From NCBI GenBank assembly GCA_021798985.1, contig JAJZBI010000012.1:30714-94713 (forward strand): a DNA stretch of 64,000 nucleotides, read 5' to 3'. This stretch comes from Actinomycetes bacterium. Lineage in GTDB: Bacteria > Actinomycetota > Acidimicrobiia > Acidimicrobiales > Bog-793. The notes under the pieces were generated by a model, which did no database searches, was not told the origin of the DNA, and saw only the letters and a list, made by a program, of their open reading frames with translations. Made by a program: the position numbers and the translations under genes. Below are positions 51,158 through 60,534 of this stretch, piece by piece. How positions within the stretch are numbered: position 1 is the first letter of the stretch; each line of letters opens with the position of its first letter.

Positions 51158-52990
51158 GTGGACGACCGAGGAGCGTGGAAGCGACGGCTGCTGGCAGGCT
51201 GCGACGAGGACCAGATCGCCGCCATCACCTCCCCCGCTGCCCCGCTCCTCGTGGTGGCGGGGGCCGGGTCGGGAAAGACGCGGGTGCTCACGCGCCGCAT
51301 CGCCTGGCGCGTCCATGACGCTTCGGCGACGCCGGGCCACGTCCTCGCCCTCACCTTCACACGAAAGGCCGCCGCCGAGCTGCGCGCGCGCCTCGCTTCA
51401 CTCGGCCTGCCCGCCCCGGTGACCGCCGGCACGTTCCACGCGATCGCCCTCGCCGAGCTGCGGCGCCGGGCAGCCGAGACGGGACGGAGGCCTACGGTCC
51501 TCCTCGAGTCCAAGGTCCGCCTCCTCGCCCGGGTGGTCCCCGAACCGAGCGCGCCACCCGGCCGCGGGCCGGGCGAGCGACGCGGCTCGCTCGCCAGCGT
51601 CGCCGCCGAGATCGAGTGGGCAAAGGCGCGCCTCGTCACGCCGGAGCACTACGCCCGCCAGGCCTCCGCCGCCCGCCGCACGCCACCGCTGCCGCTCGAG
51701 GTGGTCGCGCAGGCCTACGCCGCCTACGAGCGCGAGCGGCGGCGGCGGGGCCTGGTCGACTTCGACGACCTGCTCATCGGCCTCGTCCAAGAGATGGCCG
51801 AGGACCGCGACTTCGCGGCCGCCCAGCGCTGGCGCTTCGCCCACCTGTTCGTCGACGAGCTCCAAGACGCGAACGCCGCCCAGCTCGCCCTCTTGGACGC
51901 CTGGCTGGGCGGACGTAGCGACCTGTTCGCGGTGGGCGACCCGCGTCAAGCCATCTACGGCTGGAACGGCGCCGACCCAAGCGGGGTGCTTGAGTTCGCG
52001 CAGCGCTACCCCGGTGGCGAGGTCCTCGCGCTGGACACCAACTACCGCTCGAGCCCCCAGGTCGTCGCGCTCGCCGCGGCAGCGCTCGGGCCGCACCAGG
52101 CCCAGCGAGGCCCCAATGTCCCCCGAGCGAGCGCCCCGCGCTCGGCGCGCCCAGGGGGCATGGTCCCCACCCTTCGCGCCTATCCGAGCGCCGAGGCTGA
52201 GGCCAAGGGCATCGCCGCCGCCTTGCGGACGCGCCACCATCCCGGTCGGCCGTGGTCGCGCTGTGCGGTGCTGGCCCGAACCAACGCGCAGCTCCTCGAG
52301 CTCGAGCAGGCACTGCGCGAGGCCAACATCCCCGTGCGCAGCGCCGCAGGCGCCGCCTTCCTCGCCCGCCCCGCCGTACGCGCCGCGCTCGCCGAGCTGT
52401 CCCCGGGCACCGGGCCAGCAGCCCTGCGCACCTTTCTCGAGCAGCTGATCGAGCGGGCAGAGCTCGACACCACCGCGCCACAAGCCCCCAGCATCGAAGA
52501 GCGCGTCGAGCTCGAGGCGCTCGCCCAGCTCGGCATGGAGTACCTCGACCTCGACCCGAACGGCAGGGGCGACGGCTTCTCCGGCTACGTCCGCCAAGCG
52601 CTGCGTGGCGAGCCCTCGCCCGGCGGGCACGACGCGGTCGAGCTGACGACCTTCCACCGAGCCAAAGGCCTCGAGTGGTCGGTGGTCTTCGTCACCGGCC
52701 TCGAGGACGGCCTGGTCCCGATCGCCCACGCGAGCGGCAGGGCGGCGCTCGAAGAGGAGCGCCGCCTCCTCTACGTCGCGCTCAGCCGCGCCGAGGACGA
52801 GCTGCATTGCTCGTGGGCGATGACCCGGCGCTTTGGCAGCCGCAGCGTCGAGCGCAGCCCGTCGCCGTTCATCGAGCCCATCGAGGCAATTCGCCGGCGG
52901 CTCGAGGGCGAGGCGTCGATCGTGCCCGAGCGGGCACGGGCCCATCTTGCTGCGGCGCGTGCGCAGCTTCCCCGCACGGAGCGTGCCTAA
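51158..52990 (+). CDS. UvrD/PcrA-type superfamily 1 DNA helicase
   Basis: 610 residues from GTG 51158. Motif I VVAGAGSGKTRVLTRRI, Ia LALTFTRKAAAELRARL, II LFVDELQDANAAQL (DELQD in place of DEFQD), III AVGDPRQAIYGWNGADP, IV LDTNYRSSPQVVALA, V ELTTFHRAKGLEWSVVFVTG and VI ERRLLYVALSRAEDELH. It is shorter than PcrA, lacking much of the 1B/2B insertions. It probably serves in repair or replication restart as a 3'-5' helicase. Confidence 0.93.
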   Translation: MDDRGAWKRRLLAGCDEDQIAAITSPAAPLLVVAGAGSGKTRVLTRRIAWRVHDASATPGHVLALTFTRKAAAELRARLASLGLPAPVTAGTFHAIALAELRRRAAETGRRPTVLLESKVRLLARVVPEPSAPPGRGPGERRGSLASVAAEIEWAKARLVTPEHYARQASAARRTPPLPLEVVAQAYAAYERERRRRGLVDFDDLLIGLVQEMAEDRDFAAAQRWRFAHLFVDELQDANAAQLALLDAWLGGRSDLFAVGDPRQAIYGWNGADPSGVLEFAQRYPGGEVLALDTNYRSSPQVVALAAAALGPHQAQRGPNVPRASAPRSARPGGMVPTLRAYPSAEAEAKGIAAALRTRHHPGRPWSRCAVLARTNAQLLELEQALREANIPVRSAAGAAFLARPAVRAALAELSPGTGPAALRTFLEQLIERAELDTTAPQAPSIEERVELEALAQLGMEYLDLDPNGRGDGFSGYVRQALRGEPSPGGHDAVELTTFHRAKGLEWSVVFVTGLEDGLVPIAHASGRAALEEERRLLYVALSRAEDELHCSWAMTRRFGSRSVERSPSPFIEPIEAIRRRLEGEASIVPERARAHLAAARAQLPRTERA

Positions 52991-53044
52991 ACCGTTTTCC
53001 GGCGATCCCAAAGGGGCATCTGCAGCCTAAGGAGGTAGATGGCC

Positions 53045-53305
53045 ATGGGAATCGGCACCAGCATCGTCTTGATCGCAGTCGGCGCCATCTTGCGCTGGGG
53101 CATCCACTGGAGCTCGAGCACTGTGAGCGTCGCCACGATCGGACTCGTCCTGTTCATCGTCGGCCTCGTGGGCCTCGTCGTCTCCATCGCGATCTTCGGT
53201 CCCTGGGGGTATCGCTCACGGACTCGTCGCACGGTCACCGACAACCAGGGGCACACCTACGTCGCCGAGGAGCGCGAGCGTGTCGAGCACGGCATGCCCT
53301 ACTGA
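53045..53305 (+). CDS. DUF6458 small membrane protein
   Basis: 86 residues. ATG 53045 is chosen over 53039 because AAGGAGG at 53029-53035 is 9 nt from it. Two helices (MGIGTSIVLIAVGAILRWG, TIGLVLFIVGLVGLVVSIAI) are followed by a basic cytosolic tail. The MGIG start and helix pattern fit DUF6458 of Actinobacteria, whose function is unknown. A strong terminator follows. Confidence 0.8.
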   Translation: MGIGTSIVLIAVGAILRWGIHWSSSTVSVATIGLVLFIVGLVGLVVSIAIFGPWGYRSRTRRTVTDNQGHTYVAEERERVEHGMPY

Positions 53306-53361
53306 CGCATTGATGCCGTGATCCGCTAGCTGCTCTCGACGACACGGCGGCACCCGCCGCC

Positions 53362-53394
53362 GGCACCGCCCCGGTTGCCCGCCGGGGCGGTGCC
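53362..53394. terminator. Terminator hairpin after the DUF6458 gene
   Basis: GGCACCGCCCCGG and CCGGGGCGGTGCC form a 13-bp perfect stem with a 7-nt loop, 57 bp past the stop codon. Confidence 0.7.
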
Positions 53395-53582
53395 GCGTCC
53401 GCAGGTCGCACCGCAGGCCCTCAGGCCGCCCGCAGCCGAGGTCGCCGGCGCCGTGCTCGGTGAGGCGGGTCACCCCGCTACGGTGCCGAGCAGGGCTCTT
53501 GTGCCGCCGGCCACCCCGAGGCGCACCAGGAGCGTGCGCCCGGGACACCGCCTTGGCGCCAGGACCAGGAAGGAGTGTGGTG

Positions 53583-54092
53583 ATGAACACGACCGACCTG
53601 CTGGTCGAGGCGTACGGGCGGCTGCAGCCGCTCGTGCATGCCGCCACGGACGGCCTCGGTGAGGACGAGCTTGTCTTTCGCGTCGACGGCGAGGCGAACT
53701 CGATCGCCTGGCTGATCTGGCACCTCACGCGCGTCCAGGACCATCACCTCGCCCAGGTCGCCGGGCGCGAGCAGATCTGGACCGACAGCGAGTGGCCGGA
53801 GCGCTTCGGCCTGCCCGCGCAGTCCGAGCTCACCGGCTACGGCGACAGCGCCGACCAGGTGGCACTGGTGCGCGCCGAGTCAGCCGAGCTGCTCACCGGC
53901 TACTACGACGCGGTCCACGAGCGAACGATGGGCTACCTCGGCTCGCTCAGCGACGCCGACCTCGACCGCGTCGTCGACACTTCCTATGACCCGCCGGTCA
54001 CCTTGGGCGTCCGTTTGGTGAGCGTGCTCGGCGACGACCTGCAACACGTCGGTCAGGCGGCCTTCGTCCGCGGGGTCAGCGAGCGACGCTGA
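53583..54092 (+). CDS. DinB/mycothiol-dependent isomerase-like protein
   Basis: 169 residues from ATG 53583, after AGGAAGGAG. A four-helix DinB fold is indicated by SIAWLIWHLTRVQDHHLAQV (first metal-ligand His region) and DDLQHVGQAAFVRGV (third). Actinobacterial members of this family often use mycothiol. The reaction is unknown. It converges with the PPOX gene, with a 12-bp gap. Confidence 0.82.
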   Translation: MNTTDLLVEAYGRLQPLVHAATDGLGEDELVFRVDGEANSIAWLIWHLTRVQDHHLAQVAGREQIWTDSEWPERFGLPAQSELTGYGDSADQVALVRAESAELLTGYYDAVHERTMGYLGSLSDADLDRVVDTSYDPPVTLGVRLVSVLGDDLQHVGQAAFVRGVSERR

Positions 54093-54104
54093 TCGCTTGA
54101 GGGC

Positions 54105-54500
54105 TCAGGCCCCCATGTCCACGGCGTGGACGCGCACGGGCTTGATCGTGACGACGACCCGCTGTTCGCCAGGGCCGTCGTAGGCGCGCAGGTCCGCGCC
54201 GTACTTCTCGCCGACCTTCCTTGCAAAGGCGTAGTCGGCATCTGCGGTGATCTCGGCGTCCCCGCGCAGCTCGAGATAGCGCATCGGGTTCGCGAGGTCC
54301 AAGATGAACAGGTCGACCACCGGGTTGGCGCGCAGGTTCTTCGTCTTCTGGCGGGAGCTTGCGAGGGAGACCTTCACGCTGTCGCCCTCGGCGAGGAACC
54401 AGACCGCGCTCTGCTGCGGCCGGCCGTCGGCTCCGACCGTCGCGAGCACGGCGACGCTCGCCGCGAGCAGGTCCTGGTGCGATGCGGGGATCTCGGCCAC
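54105..54500 (-). CDS. PPOX-class F420-dependent oxidoreductase family protein
   Basis: 131 residues, one split beta-barrel. VAVLATVGADGRPQQSAVWF, RQKTKNLRANPVVDLFI and YLELRGDAEIT fit the F420-binding FDOR-B branch of pyridoxamine-5'-phosphate-oxidase-like proteins. The cofactor could also be FMN. A second F420-type protein is encoded just upstream on the same strand. Confidence 0.85.
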   Translation of the reverse strand: MAEIPASHQDLLAASVAVLATVGADGRPQQSAVWFLAEGDSVKVSLASSRQKTKNLRANPVVDLFILDLANPMRYLELRGDAEITADADYAFARKVGEKYGADLRAYDGPGEQRVVVTIKPVRVHAVDMGA

Positions 54501-54617
54501 GTGGGCTCCTCCTGGGTCACAGCGATCGGCGAGGTGACGCGCTGAGGCGTTCGGCTGCCATCACCCAACGCCACCGCCTCGGGCGCCATTCCCACCGGCG
54601 GCGCAGCGCGCCGTAGC

Positions 54618-55061
54618 TCAGTGTGTGGGTCGCGCCAACAAGACGGGGATCCGGCGATCGGTCTTTTGCTGGTACTCGGCGTAGGCGGGATATGCGGCTA
54701 CCGCCCGCTGCCACCAGCGCTCGCGCTCCTCGCCGTCGATCTCGACCACGTCGTAGTCCGCCGGCTCGGGGCCGTCTTGGATCATCACGTGCGGATGGCG
54801 GATCAGGTTGTAGTACCAAAGGGGGTGCGTGGGTGCCCCGCCCTTGGAGGCGACGAGCGCGTACTCGCCGTCATGTTCCACCCGCATCAGCGCGAACTTG
54901 CGGATCTTGCCGGTCTTGTTGCCCCGCGCGGTCACAATCACGACAGGGATGCCGGTGTCGCGCAACGTGTTCGCCTCGGCACCGCCGGAGCGCTCATACG
55001 CCTCCACCTGCTCACGGACCCAGGCCTGCGGGCTCGGCTCATATTCCCCTTGGAGTGGCAT
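54618..55061 (-). CDS. Deazaflavin (F420)-dependent nitroreductase family protein (Ddn-like)
   Basis: 147 residues from ATG 55061. Signature: IVTARGNKTGKIRKFALMRV, YALVASKGGAPTHPLWYYNL and PAYAEYQQKTDRRIPVLLA. This is the FDOR-A/Ddn pattern of F420H2-dependent quinone or nitro reductases. It supports F420 use in this organism. Divergent from thiM. Confidence 0.92.
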   Translation of the reverse strand: MPLQGEYEPSPQAWVREQVEAYERSGGAEANTLRDTGIPVVIVTARGNKTGKIRKFALMRVEHDGEYALVASKGGAPTHPLWYYNLIRHPHVMIQDGPEPADYDVVEIDGEERERWWQRAVAAYPAYAEYQQKTDRRIPVLLARPTH

Positions 55062-55158
55062 CGCCGCCCACCCTACCGGCCCTCTCGGGATCGAGCGGCG
55101 CGCTGAGTAGTCTCCAGCTAGGCGCAACGACCGAGCGCTGTAACCAAGGAGCCGAGCC

Positions 55159-55950
55159 ATCGAAGGGCGCACGATCACCTGGGAGGGCGATGCGGCGATT
55201 CGCGCGCCCCTGCGCGCGATCGCGGAGCGGCCGCCGCTCGTGCACTGCATCACGAACATCGTCGTCGCCGGCTTCACCGCCAACGTCTTGCTGGCGATTG
55301 GCGCCTCGCCGGCGATGGTCGAGAACCCCGAGGAGTCCGGCGAATTCGCGACCATCGCGTCGGCGCTGCTCGTCAACCTCGGCACGCTCTCGCCGTCGAT
55401 CGAAGCCGCGATGCGTCAGGCGGCGACCGCAGCCCGGCACGCCGGGACCCCCTGGGTCCTCGACCCGGTGGCGGTCGGCGCGCTCGCCCACCGCAGCCGC
55501 CTTGCCGCGGAGCTGCTCGGCGACGGCCCGGCAATCGTGCGGGGCAACGCCTCGGAGATCATGAGCCTCGCGGGACACACGGGCGCGGGCGGCCGGGGAG
55601 TCGACTCGCTCGCGAGCAGCGAGCAGGCGATCGAGGCCGCGGTGGGCCTCGCCCGCCGGATCGGTGGCGCCGTCGCCGTGAGTGGCGCCGTGGACCTCGT
55701 GACCGATGGCGAACGCCTCCTCGCCGTGCCCGGCGGCGATCGTTTGATGACGCGCGTCACCGGGGTCGGTTGTGCGCTCGGCGCCGTCATGGCAGCGTGC
55801 GCCGCGACGGCCGGTCCCCTCGAGGCGGCGGCCTGCGCGTCGGCGCTCTTTGCCGCCGCCGGCGAACGCGCAGCGAGCGCGACGCCCGGCCCAGGCAGCT
55901 TTGCCGTCGGCCTCCTCGACGCGCTCAGCGCGCTCGCCGCCACCCCATGA
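55159..55950 (+). CDS. thiM: Hydroxyethylthiazole kinase ThiM, apparent ATC start
   Basis: 263 residues if read from ATC 55159. The core is clear: [63 protein letters not shown] and [17 protein letters not shown]. The first canonical codon (GTG 55240) falls inside the conserved PLVHCITN segment, too late for a start. Upstream codons stay open to TAA at 55141, and AAGGAG (55146-55151) sits 7 nt before ATC. It phosphorylates the thiamin thiazole alcohol. It overlaps thiE by 4 nt. No TPP riboswitch pattern is seen upstream. Confidence 0.88.
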   Translation: MEGRTITWEGDAAIRAPLRAIAERPPLVHCITNIVVAGFTANVLLAIGASPAMVENPEESGEFATIASALLVNLGTLSPSIEAAMRQAATAARHAGTPWVLDPVAVGALAHRSRLAAELLGDGPAIVRGNASEIMSLAGHTGAGGRGVDSLASSEQAIEAAVGLARRIGGAVAVSGAVDLVTDGERLLAVPGGDRLMTRVTGVGCALGAVMAACAATAGPLEAAACASALFAAAGERAASATPGPGSFAVGLLDALSALAATP

Positions 55951-56597
55951 GGCGGCCCGTCGACTACTCGCTCTACCTCATCACCGACCGGCACCAGTGC
56001 GCCGCGCGCGGCCTGGTCTCGACGGTGGCAGCGGCGGTTGACGGCGGGGTGACGGCCGTGCAGCTGCGCGATCCGCAGGCCAAAGGGCGCGAGCTGTGCG
56101 AGCTCGCCACGGCACTTGTCGAGCTCCTCACGCCCTACGACGTCGCCCTCTTCGTCGACGACCGCCTGGACGTCGCGCTCGCGGCGGGCTGCGACGGCGT
56201 CCACCTTGGCCAGGACGACCTGCCGGTCACCGCCGCCCGGGCGCTCGCCGGCCCCGACCTCGTAATCGGATGGTCCGTCACCAACCTGGCCGAGGCGGCG
56301 GCGGCCGCCCGCCTGCCCGAGGGCTGCATCGACTATCTCGGCGTCGGCCCAGTCTTTCCGACGGGCTCCAAGGCTGACGCCGCGGCACCGATGGGGACGA
56401 CCGCCCTCGCCCAGGTCGTGGTCGGCAGCGGATTGCCCTGCGTCGCGATCGGGGGGATCGGCCCGGAGAATCTCGACTCGGTGCTGGCGACTGGGGTCGA
56501 AGGCGTGGCGGTCATCTCGGCAATCTGCTCGGATCGCGACCCCGAGGCCGCCGCCCGCCGCCTCGCAGGGCGCATCGCTGGGCACGCCTCGTCCTGA
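55947..56597 (+). CDS. thiE: Thiamine-phosphate synthase ThiE
   Basis: 216 residues from ATG 55947. [87 protein letters not shown] and [20 protein letters not shown] cover the TIM-barrel active site. It joins thiazole phosphate with the pyrimidine diphosphate. Coupled to thiM by a 4-nt overlap; together they form a salvage operon. Confidence 0.95.
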   Translation: MRRPVDYSLYLITDRHQCAARGLVSTVAAAVDGGVTAVQLRDPQAKGRELCELATALVELLTPYDVALFVDDRLDVALAAGCDGVHLGQDDLPVTAARALAGPDLVIGWSVTNLAEAAAAARLPEGCIDYLGVGPVFPTGSKADAAAPMGTTALAQVVVGSGLPCVAIGGIGPENLDSVLATGVEGVAVISAICSDRDPEAAARRLAGRIAGHASS

Positions 56598-56599
56598 AC

Positions 56600-56633
56600 G
56601 AGCGGCGCCGCAGCGCTCCGAGCGGCGCTGCTC
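56600..56633. terminator. Bidirectional terminator between thiE and the regulator gene
   Basis: GAGCGGCGCCGC and GCGGCGCTGCTC pair over 12 bp with one G-T, around a 10-nt loop. The right arm touches the stop codon of the convergent minus-strand gene. Confidence 0.55.
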
Positions 56634-57387
56634 AGTTGCGCGAGAGCATCGGCGGGTAGGTGAGCTCCGCCCAGACGATCTTGCACCCATCCTCCCGGGC
56701 ATCGATCCCCCAGGCGGCGCACAGCGCCGTCACGAGCAGGAGCCCGCGGCCGTGGTCGTCGAGCTGGGTGGGCCGCTGGGGGTCGGGGGTCCCGCGACCG
56801 TGGTCGACGACTTCGACCCGCAAGAGGCGCCCCTCGTAATTCGCCCGGATCTCACATCGGGTCTTCGCGTGGACGATCGCGTTCGTCACGAGCTCGGTGA
56901 GCACCAGCTTCGCGTCCTCGATCAGCTCCACACAGCCCCAGCGACGGCATTGCTCGGCGATGAATCCGCGCGCCACGGCGACCCCGCGGTGGTCGGCGCC
57001 AAGCTCGAGCGTGGCCGCAGCCTCGTGCCGCTGCGCAAGGTCTTGGCACAGCTTTGCGAGATAACTGACGTCCTCGTCCTTGCGGACGAACCCGGCGACC
57101 TGCTCGCTGACCCCGTCGGTCGACTCGCCTGCAGCGCCGGTGTAGACGACCACAAGCGCCCGTGGCACGACGGCGCGAAGACGACTCAACAGCTCGGCGC
57201 CGGCGAGATCGGGAAGCGCGAGGTCGACGACGATCAGCTCGGGCTGGTGCCGCAGCGCCAAGTCGAGCGCACCGGCGCCGTCGTCCGCTTCGGCGACGAC
57301 CTCGAAGCCACCGGCCATCTGGAGCGCCTCGCGGATCTGGGCGCGCAAGGGCGCGACGTCGTCGACGAGGAGCACGCGCCAGGGCAC
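56632..57387 (-). CDS. Response regulator fused to an anti-sigma-type (HATPase_c) domain
   Basis: 251 residues from GTG 57387. Residues 1 to ~115 form a REC domain: VLLVDDVAPLRAQIREAL, phospho-acceptor Asp in LIVVDLALPDLAG, switch Thr in VVVYTGAAG and the Lys region FVRKDEDVSYL. From ~135 an RsbW/HATPase_c_2 domain: DAKLVLTELVTNAIVHAKTR (N-box), VEVVDHGRGTPDPQ (G1) and LDDHGRGLLLVTALCAAWG (G2). A phospho-relay input would switch a kinase or anti-sigma output. No partner kinase or sigma factor is adjacent. Confidence 0.85.
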   Translation of the reverse strand: MPWRVLLVDDVAPLRAQIREALQMAGGFEVVAEADDGAGALDLALRHQPELIVVDLALPDLAGAELLSRLRAVVPRALVVVYTGAAGESTDGVSEQVAGFVRKDEDVSYLAKLCQDLAQRHEAAATLELGADHRGVAVARGFIAEQCRRWGCVELIEDAKLVLTELVTNAIVHAKTRCEIRANYEGRLLRVEVVDHGRGTPDPQRPTQLDDHGRGLLLVTALCAAWGIDAREDGCKIVWAELTYPPMLSRN

Positions 57388-57562
57388 CTGAGCGAGGCTA
57401 CCAACGACCACCCCCCGGACGCGAAATGGCGGGGTGCAGCGGCCACGCGTTCGGCCCGAACGGGCCGGATCCGTTGGGACCGCCTCGCCCGCCCGACCGA
57501 GCAGCCAAGCCCTGCGGGCAGCAGGCAGGGGCCTGGCTCGCGCCAAGATGGCGGAGGGTCGC

Positions 57563-57590
57563 GCGGGGCGGGATGCGCCTCCCGCCCCGC
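57563..57590. terminator. Terminator hairpin after the PEBP gene
   Basis: GCGGGGCGGG and CCCGCCCCGC form a 10-bp perfect stem with an 8-nt loop, 8 bp beyond the minus-strand stop at 57599. Confidence 0.6.
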
Positions 57591-57598
57591 ACCACGGC

Positions 57599-58132
57599 TC
57601 AGTGCTGCTCGCCGGTCGCCATCAGCACGGCGCGCCCCACGGCATGGCTGAAGACGTTGAAGGCAAGGAAGGTGGGCGTGGCGTCCTTGGGAACCCCGAG
57701 GGACGGCACATCGATGGCGTGGACGACGAAGTAGTAGCGATGCGGTCCGTGCCCCGGAGGCGGGGCAGCGCCGATGAAGCGCGCTGAGCCCGCATCGTTC
57801 TTCAGCTGGAACGCGCCGGCAGGGAGCTTGCTTCCCGACTCGTCGCCGGCTCCCGAAGCGAGCTCGGTCACCGACGCGGGGATGTCCGCCACCGCCCAGT
57901 GCCAAAAGCCGGCGAGCGTCGGGGCGTCGGGGTCGTAGGTCATCACGACGTAGCCCTGCGTGCTCGCGGGAGCACCGGACCAGGACAGCTGGGGCGAGCG
58001 GTCTTCGCCCCCCTCCACGCCGAACAGCCCGCTGTAGTGGACCGTCGCCAGCGGCTTGCCGTCTTCGATGTCGCTGCTCGTCAGGGAGAACGAGGGGACC
58101 TCGGGCAAGCGCGCGAACGGGTCGTTGCTCAT
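57599..58132 (-). CDS. YbhB/YbcL-type PEBP (Raf kinase inhibitor-like) protein
   Basis: 177 residues from ATG 58132. [57 protein letters not shown] and the C-terminal [20 protein letters not shown] cover the PEBP ligand pocket (DPDAP, HW, GPHRY). The bacterial role is unclear. No signal peptide. Confidence 0.93.
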   Translation of the reverse strand: MSNDPFARLPEVPSFSLTSSDIEDGKPLATVHYSGLFGVEGGEDRSPQLSWSGAPASTQGYVVMTYDPDAPTLAGFWHWAVADIPASVTELASGAGDESGSKLPAGAFQLKNDAGSARFIGAAPPPGHGPHRYYFVVHAIDVPSLGVPKDATPTFLAFNVFSHAVGRAVLMATGEQH

Positions 58133-58358
58133 CGCTGACCGCCTTTCGATCGTCGGGTGGGTGACCGGGGCCCCTGGGCCCGGGTCAACTTCACCGTAGC
58201 GAGGCGGGCGCAGGCCTCCGTCTCGAGGGGCAGCCAAGCGGGCAATGGGACTTCTGGCCCTTGCCTTCTTGCTCGGCGTGACGACAATTTGGCCCTGTGG
58301 AAGGTGCTCCCTGCACGGGGAGCTGCGCCCCCTTCCTAGCCCCCCCCGGGATGCAGTG

Positions 58359-58652
58359 ATGTCAACGGCTCCGCTCTTGAGGACGACCCCACGGCTCGAC
58401 GTCCACAACGCGTCGGTCGATCCCGCCTATGCCGCCTGTGGCCTGTGCGGCATGACCCATCTCCAGACTGGCCGCGTGTGCGTCCGCACGGCCCACCACG
58501 CGGGTTCCTGCGAGTTCCAGCCGCGGCGTGATCCGACGACCCTCACCATCCAGTTGCTCAGCCTCGTCGAGGTGACGATCGCGCCGTCCCACCAGCACCG
58601 CCGCGTCCGGACCCACCAGAAAGACGGCGAGCACCGGCGCGTCGAGTACTGA
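58359..58652 (+). CDS. Small Cys/His-rich hypothetical protein
   Basis: 97 residues from ATG 58359. The middle has a regular Cys/His pattern ([20 protein letters not shown] then AHHAGSCEF) that could bind zinc. The rest is basic and without clear structure. Coding is plausible but not proven; no ribosome site is obvious. No family recognised. Confidence 0.4.
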   Translation: MSTAPLLRTTPRLDVHNASVDPAYAACGLCGMTHLQTGRVCVRTAHHAGSCEFQPRRDPTTLTIQLLSLVEVTIAPSHQHRRVRTHQKDGEHRRVEY

Positions 58653-58754
58653 TCACCTCCCTCGCGCACCGCGCCTCGCCCTGAGCACCGGCGCCTGCGG
58701 ATAAGCAAGGACGCTCGCCTGGCACGGCGCAGAACGGGCGCGCCAGACTGCGCC

Positions 58755-60422
58755 ATGAGCGAAACCGCTGATCTCGCCGCGCGCTTCCTCGACGCATGGT
58801 TCACCCGCGATCCCTTCGCCGCAACGAGCTACGGCGTCCCGGGCTACGACCACCTCGTGCCCGATGCCAGCCCGGAAGGAGACGACGCGTGGCGATCGCG
58901 CGTCGAGGCGGTGCTCGCACAGGCCGCCGCGCTCGAAGCGGGCCCGCACGACCACGCCGACGCGATCACCCTCGGCTGCGTGCGGGCGCACGCCGAACAG
59001 CAGCGCCGCGAGCTCGAGAGCGCCTCGGCCCGCTACACCGTCACCGCCATGCCCTTTGACGGCCCGGCGCAGCTGTGCGCGCTCGCGGCCCGCACCGTCC
59101 TTGCCGACGCCGCGGCGGCAGAGGCCTTCCTCGCCCGGCTGCGGGCGAGCGGCGGCTGGATCGACGCACGTGCCGAGCGCCTGCGCGAGGGGGCGGCGGC
59201 CGGGCTCTTTCCCGTCGCCCGACTCCTCGAGCAAGCGGTCAGTTGGTGCGAGCAGACCCTCGAGCCGCCCGTTCCCGCCGCGGTGCGCGCCGTCGCGCCG
59301 CCGGACCAGCTCGCCGATCCCGAGGCGTTCTGCGCGGCCCGGGACACCGCCGGAGCCGAGGTCCTGCGCCCAGCCCTCGCCCGCTACCGCGAGATTTTGT
59401 TGGAGCTGCGGGCGAACGCGCGGCCTGATGCGCGCGCCGGTCTCGCCCACCTGGCGGGGGGCGACGCCGCCTACGCCCGCGCCGTCGCATCGCACACCAC
59501 GCTGTCGAGAACACCCGCCGAGCTGCACGCGACCGGCCTCGCCGAGCTCGCCCGGCTCGAGGAGGAGATGGTCGAGCTCGGCGCCGCGATCGGCTTACGG
59601 AGCCTCCCGGCAGTGCACGAGGCGCTCCGCGCCTCGTCGCGCGAGCGATCGGCGAGCGCGGCAATCGACGAGGCGCTCGCTGCGATCCGCCGCGCCGAGG
59701 CGCGAGCGCCCGAGGTGTTCCCCGAGCCGCTCCCCGCCCCCTGCGCCGTCACCGCGATGCCGCCGCTCGTCGGCGCGAGCGGGATGGCGCCGCACTACAC
59801 GCCGCCCCGGCTCGATGGCACCCGGGCGGGCACCTTCTGGTTCAACCTGGAGCGGCCGACCGCCGGAACCGGTTGGGACCTCGAAGGCGTCGCCTTCCAC
59901 GAGGCCGTCCCGGGGCATCACCTCCAGCTGTCTCGGGTGCAGCTCCTCACGCACCTCCCGGCGATCCAGCGCCAGCGATCGGTCACCGCCTTCTCCGAAG
60001 GCTGGGGGCTCTACGCCGAACAGCTCGCCGAGGAGATGGGCCTCTACAGCGACGAGCGCGCCTTGCTCGGCGCCCGTGCCGCCGCTGCGATGCGCGCCTG
60101 CCGGCTCGTCGTCGACACCGGCCTGCACGCCCTTGGCTGGTCGCGGGGCCAGGCGCTCGACTTCTTTCTCGCCCACACGCCGATGCCCCCCGAGTTCCTC
60201 GCCGCCGAGATCGACCGCTACCTGTGCATCCCTGGCCAGGCGCTCGCGTACCTCACCGGAAAGCTGGAGCTGCTCCGTCTGCGCGATCGGGCGCGCCAGG
60301 CGCTCGGGGGCGACTTCTCGCTCGCCGCGTTCCACGCCGCCGTGCTCGACCACGGCTCGCTCCCCCTCCCGGTCCTTGCCCGCTCGGTCGAGCACTGGAT
60401 CGCGACCCGCACCCTTACCTGA
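58755..60422 (+). CDS. DUF885-family (M2/M3-like) metallopeptidase
   Basis: 555 residues, largely helical. The zinc-peptidase-like motif FHEAVPGHHLQLSR is at about residues 381-394 (HExxxGHH). Downstream motifs TAFSEGWGLYAEQLAEEMG and IDRYLCIPGQALAYLTGKLE are typical of DUF885. There is no signal peptide, so it is cytosolic, unlike many secreted members. The substrate is unknown. Confidence 0.88.
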   Translation: MSETADLAARFLDAWFTRDPFAATSYGVPGYDHLVPDASPEGDDAWRSRVEAVLAQAAALEAGPHDHADAITLGCVRAHAEQQRRELESASARYTVTAMPFDGPAQLCALAARTVLADAAAAEAFLARLRASGGWIDARAERLREGAAAGLFPVARLLEQAVSWCEQTLEPPVPAAVRAVAPPDQLADPEAFCAARDTAGAEVLRPALARYREILLELRANARPDARAGLAHLAGGDAAYARAVASHTTLSRTPAELHATGLAELARLEEEMVELGAAIGLRSLPAVHEALRASSRERSASAAIDEALAAIRRAEARAPEVFPEPLPAPCAVTAMPPLVGASGMAPHYTPPRLDGTRAGTFWFNLERPTAGTGWDLEGVAFHEAVPGHHLQLSRVQLLTHLPAIQRQRSVTAFSEGWGLYAEQLAEEMGLYSDERALLGARAAAAMRACRLVVDTGLHALGWSRGQALDFFLAHTPMPPEFLAAEIDRYLCIPGQALAYLTGKLELLRLRDRARQALGGDFSLAAFHAAVLDHGSLPLPVLARSVEHWIATRTLT

Positions 60423-60534
60423 GCCAGCTGGGGGCCTCGCCGGCGAGCCGCGGCGGTGATCCCTCCGGCCGGTGGCGACCCCGCGGGCTGCGCCGGCCCC
60501 GGGCCCACCATTGGTCCTCGATAGGCTTGGCGTC

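Noticed and set aside
54540..54640. tRNA-like GCCGTAGCTCAG string near 54608
   Set aside because: Only a short match to a tRNA 5' part; no acceptor, anticodon or T arm can be formed.
55062..55158. TPP riboswitch upstream of thiM
   Set aside because: The 97-bp gap lacks the CTGAGA and GACCTGA-like conserved segments.
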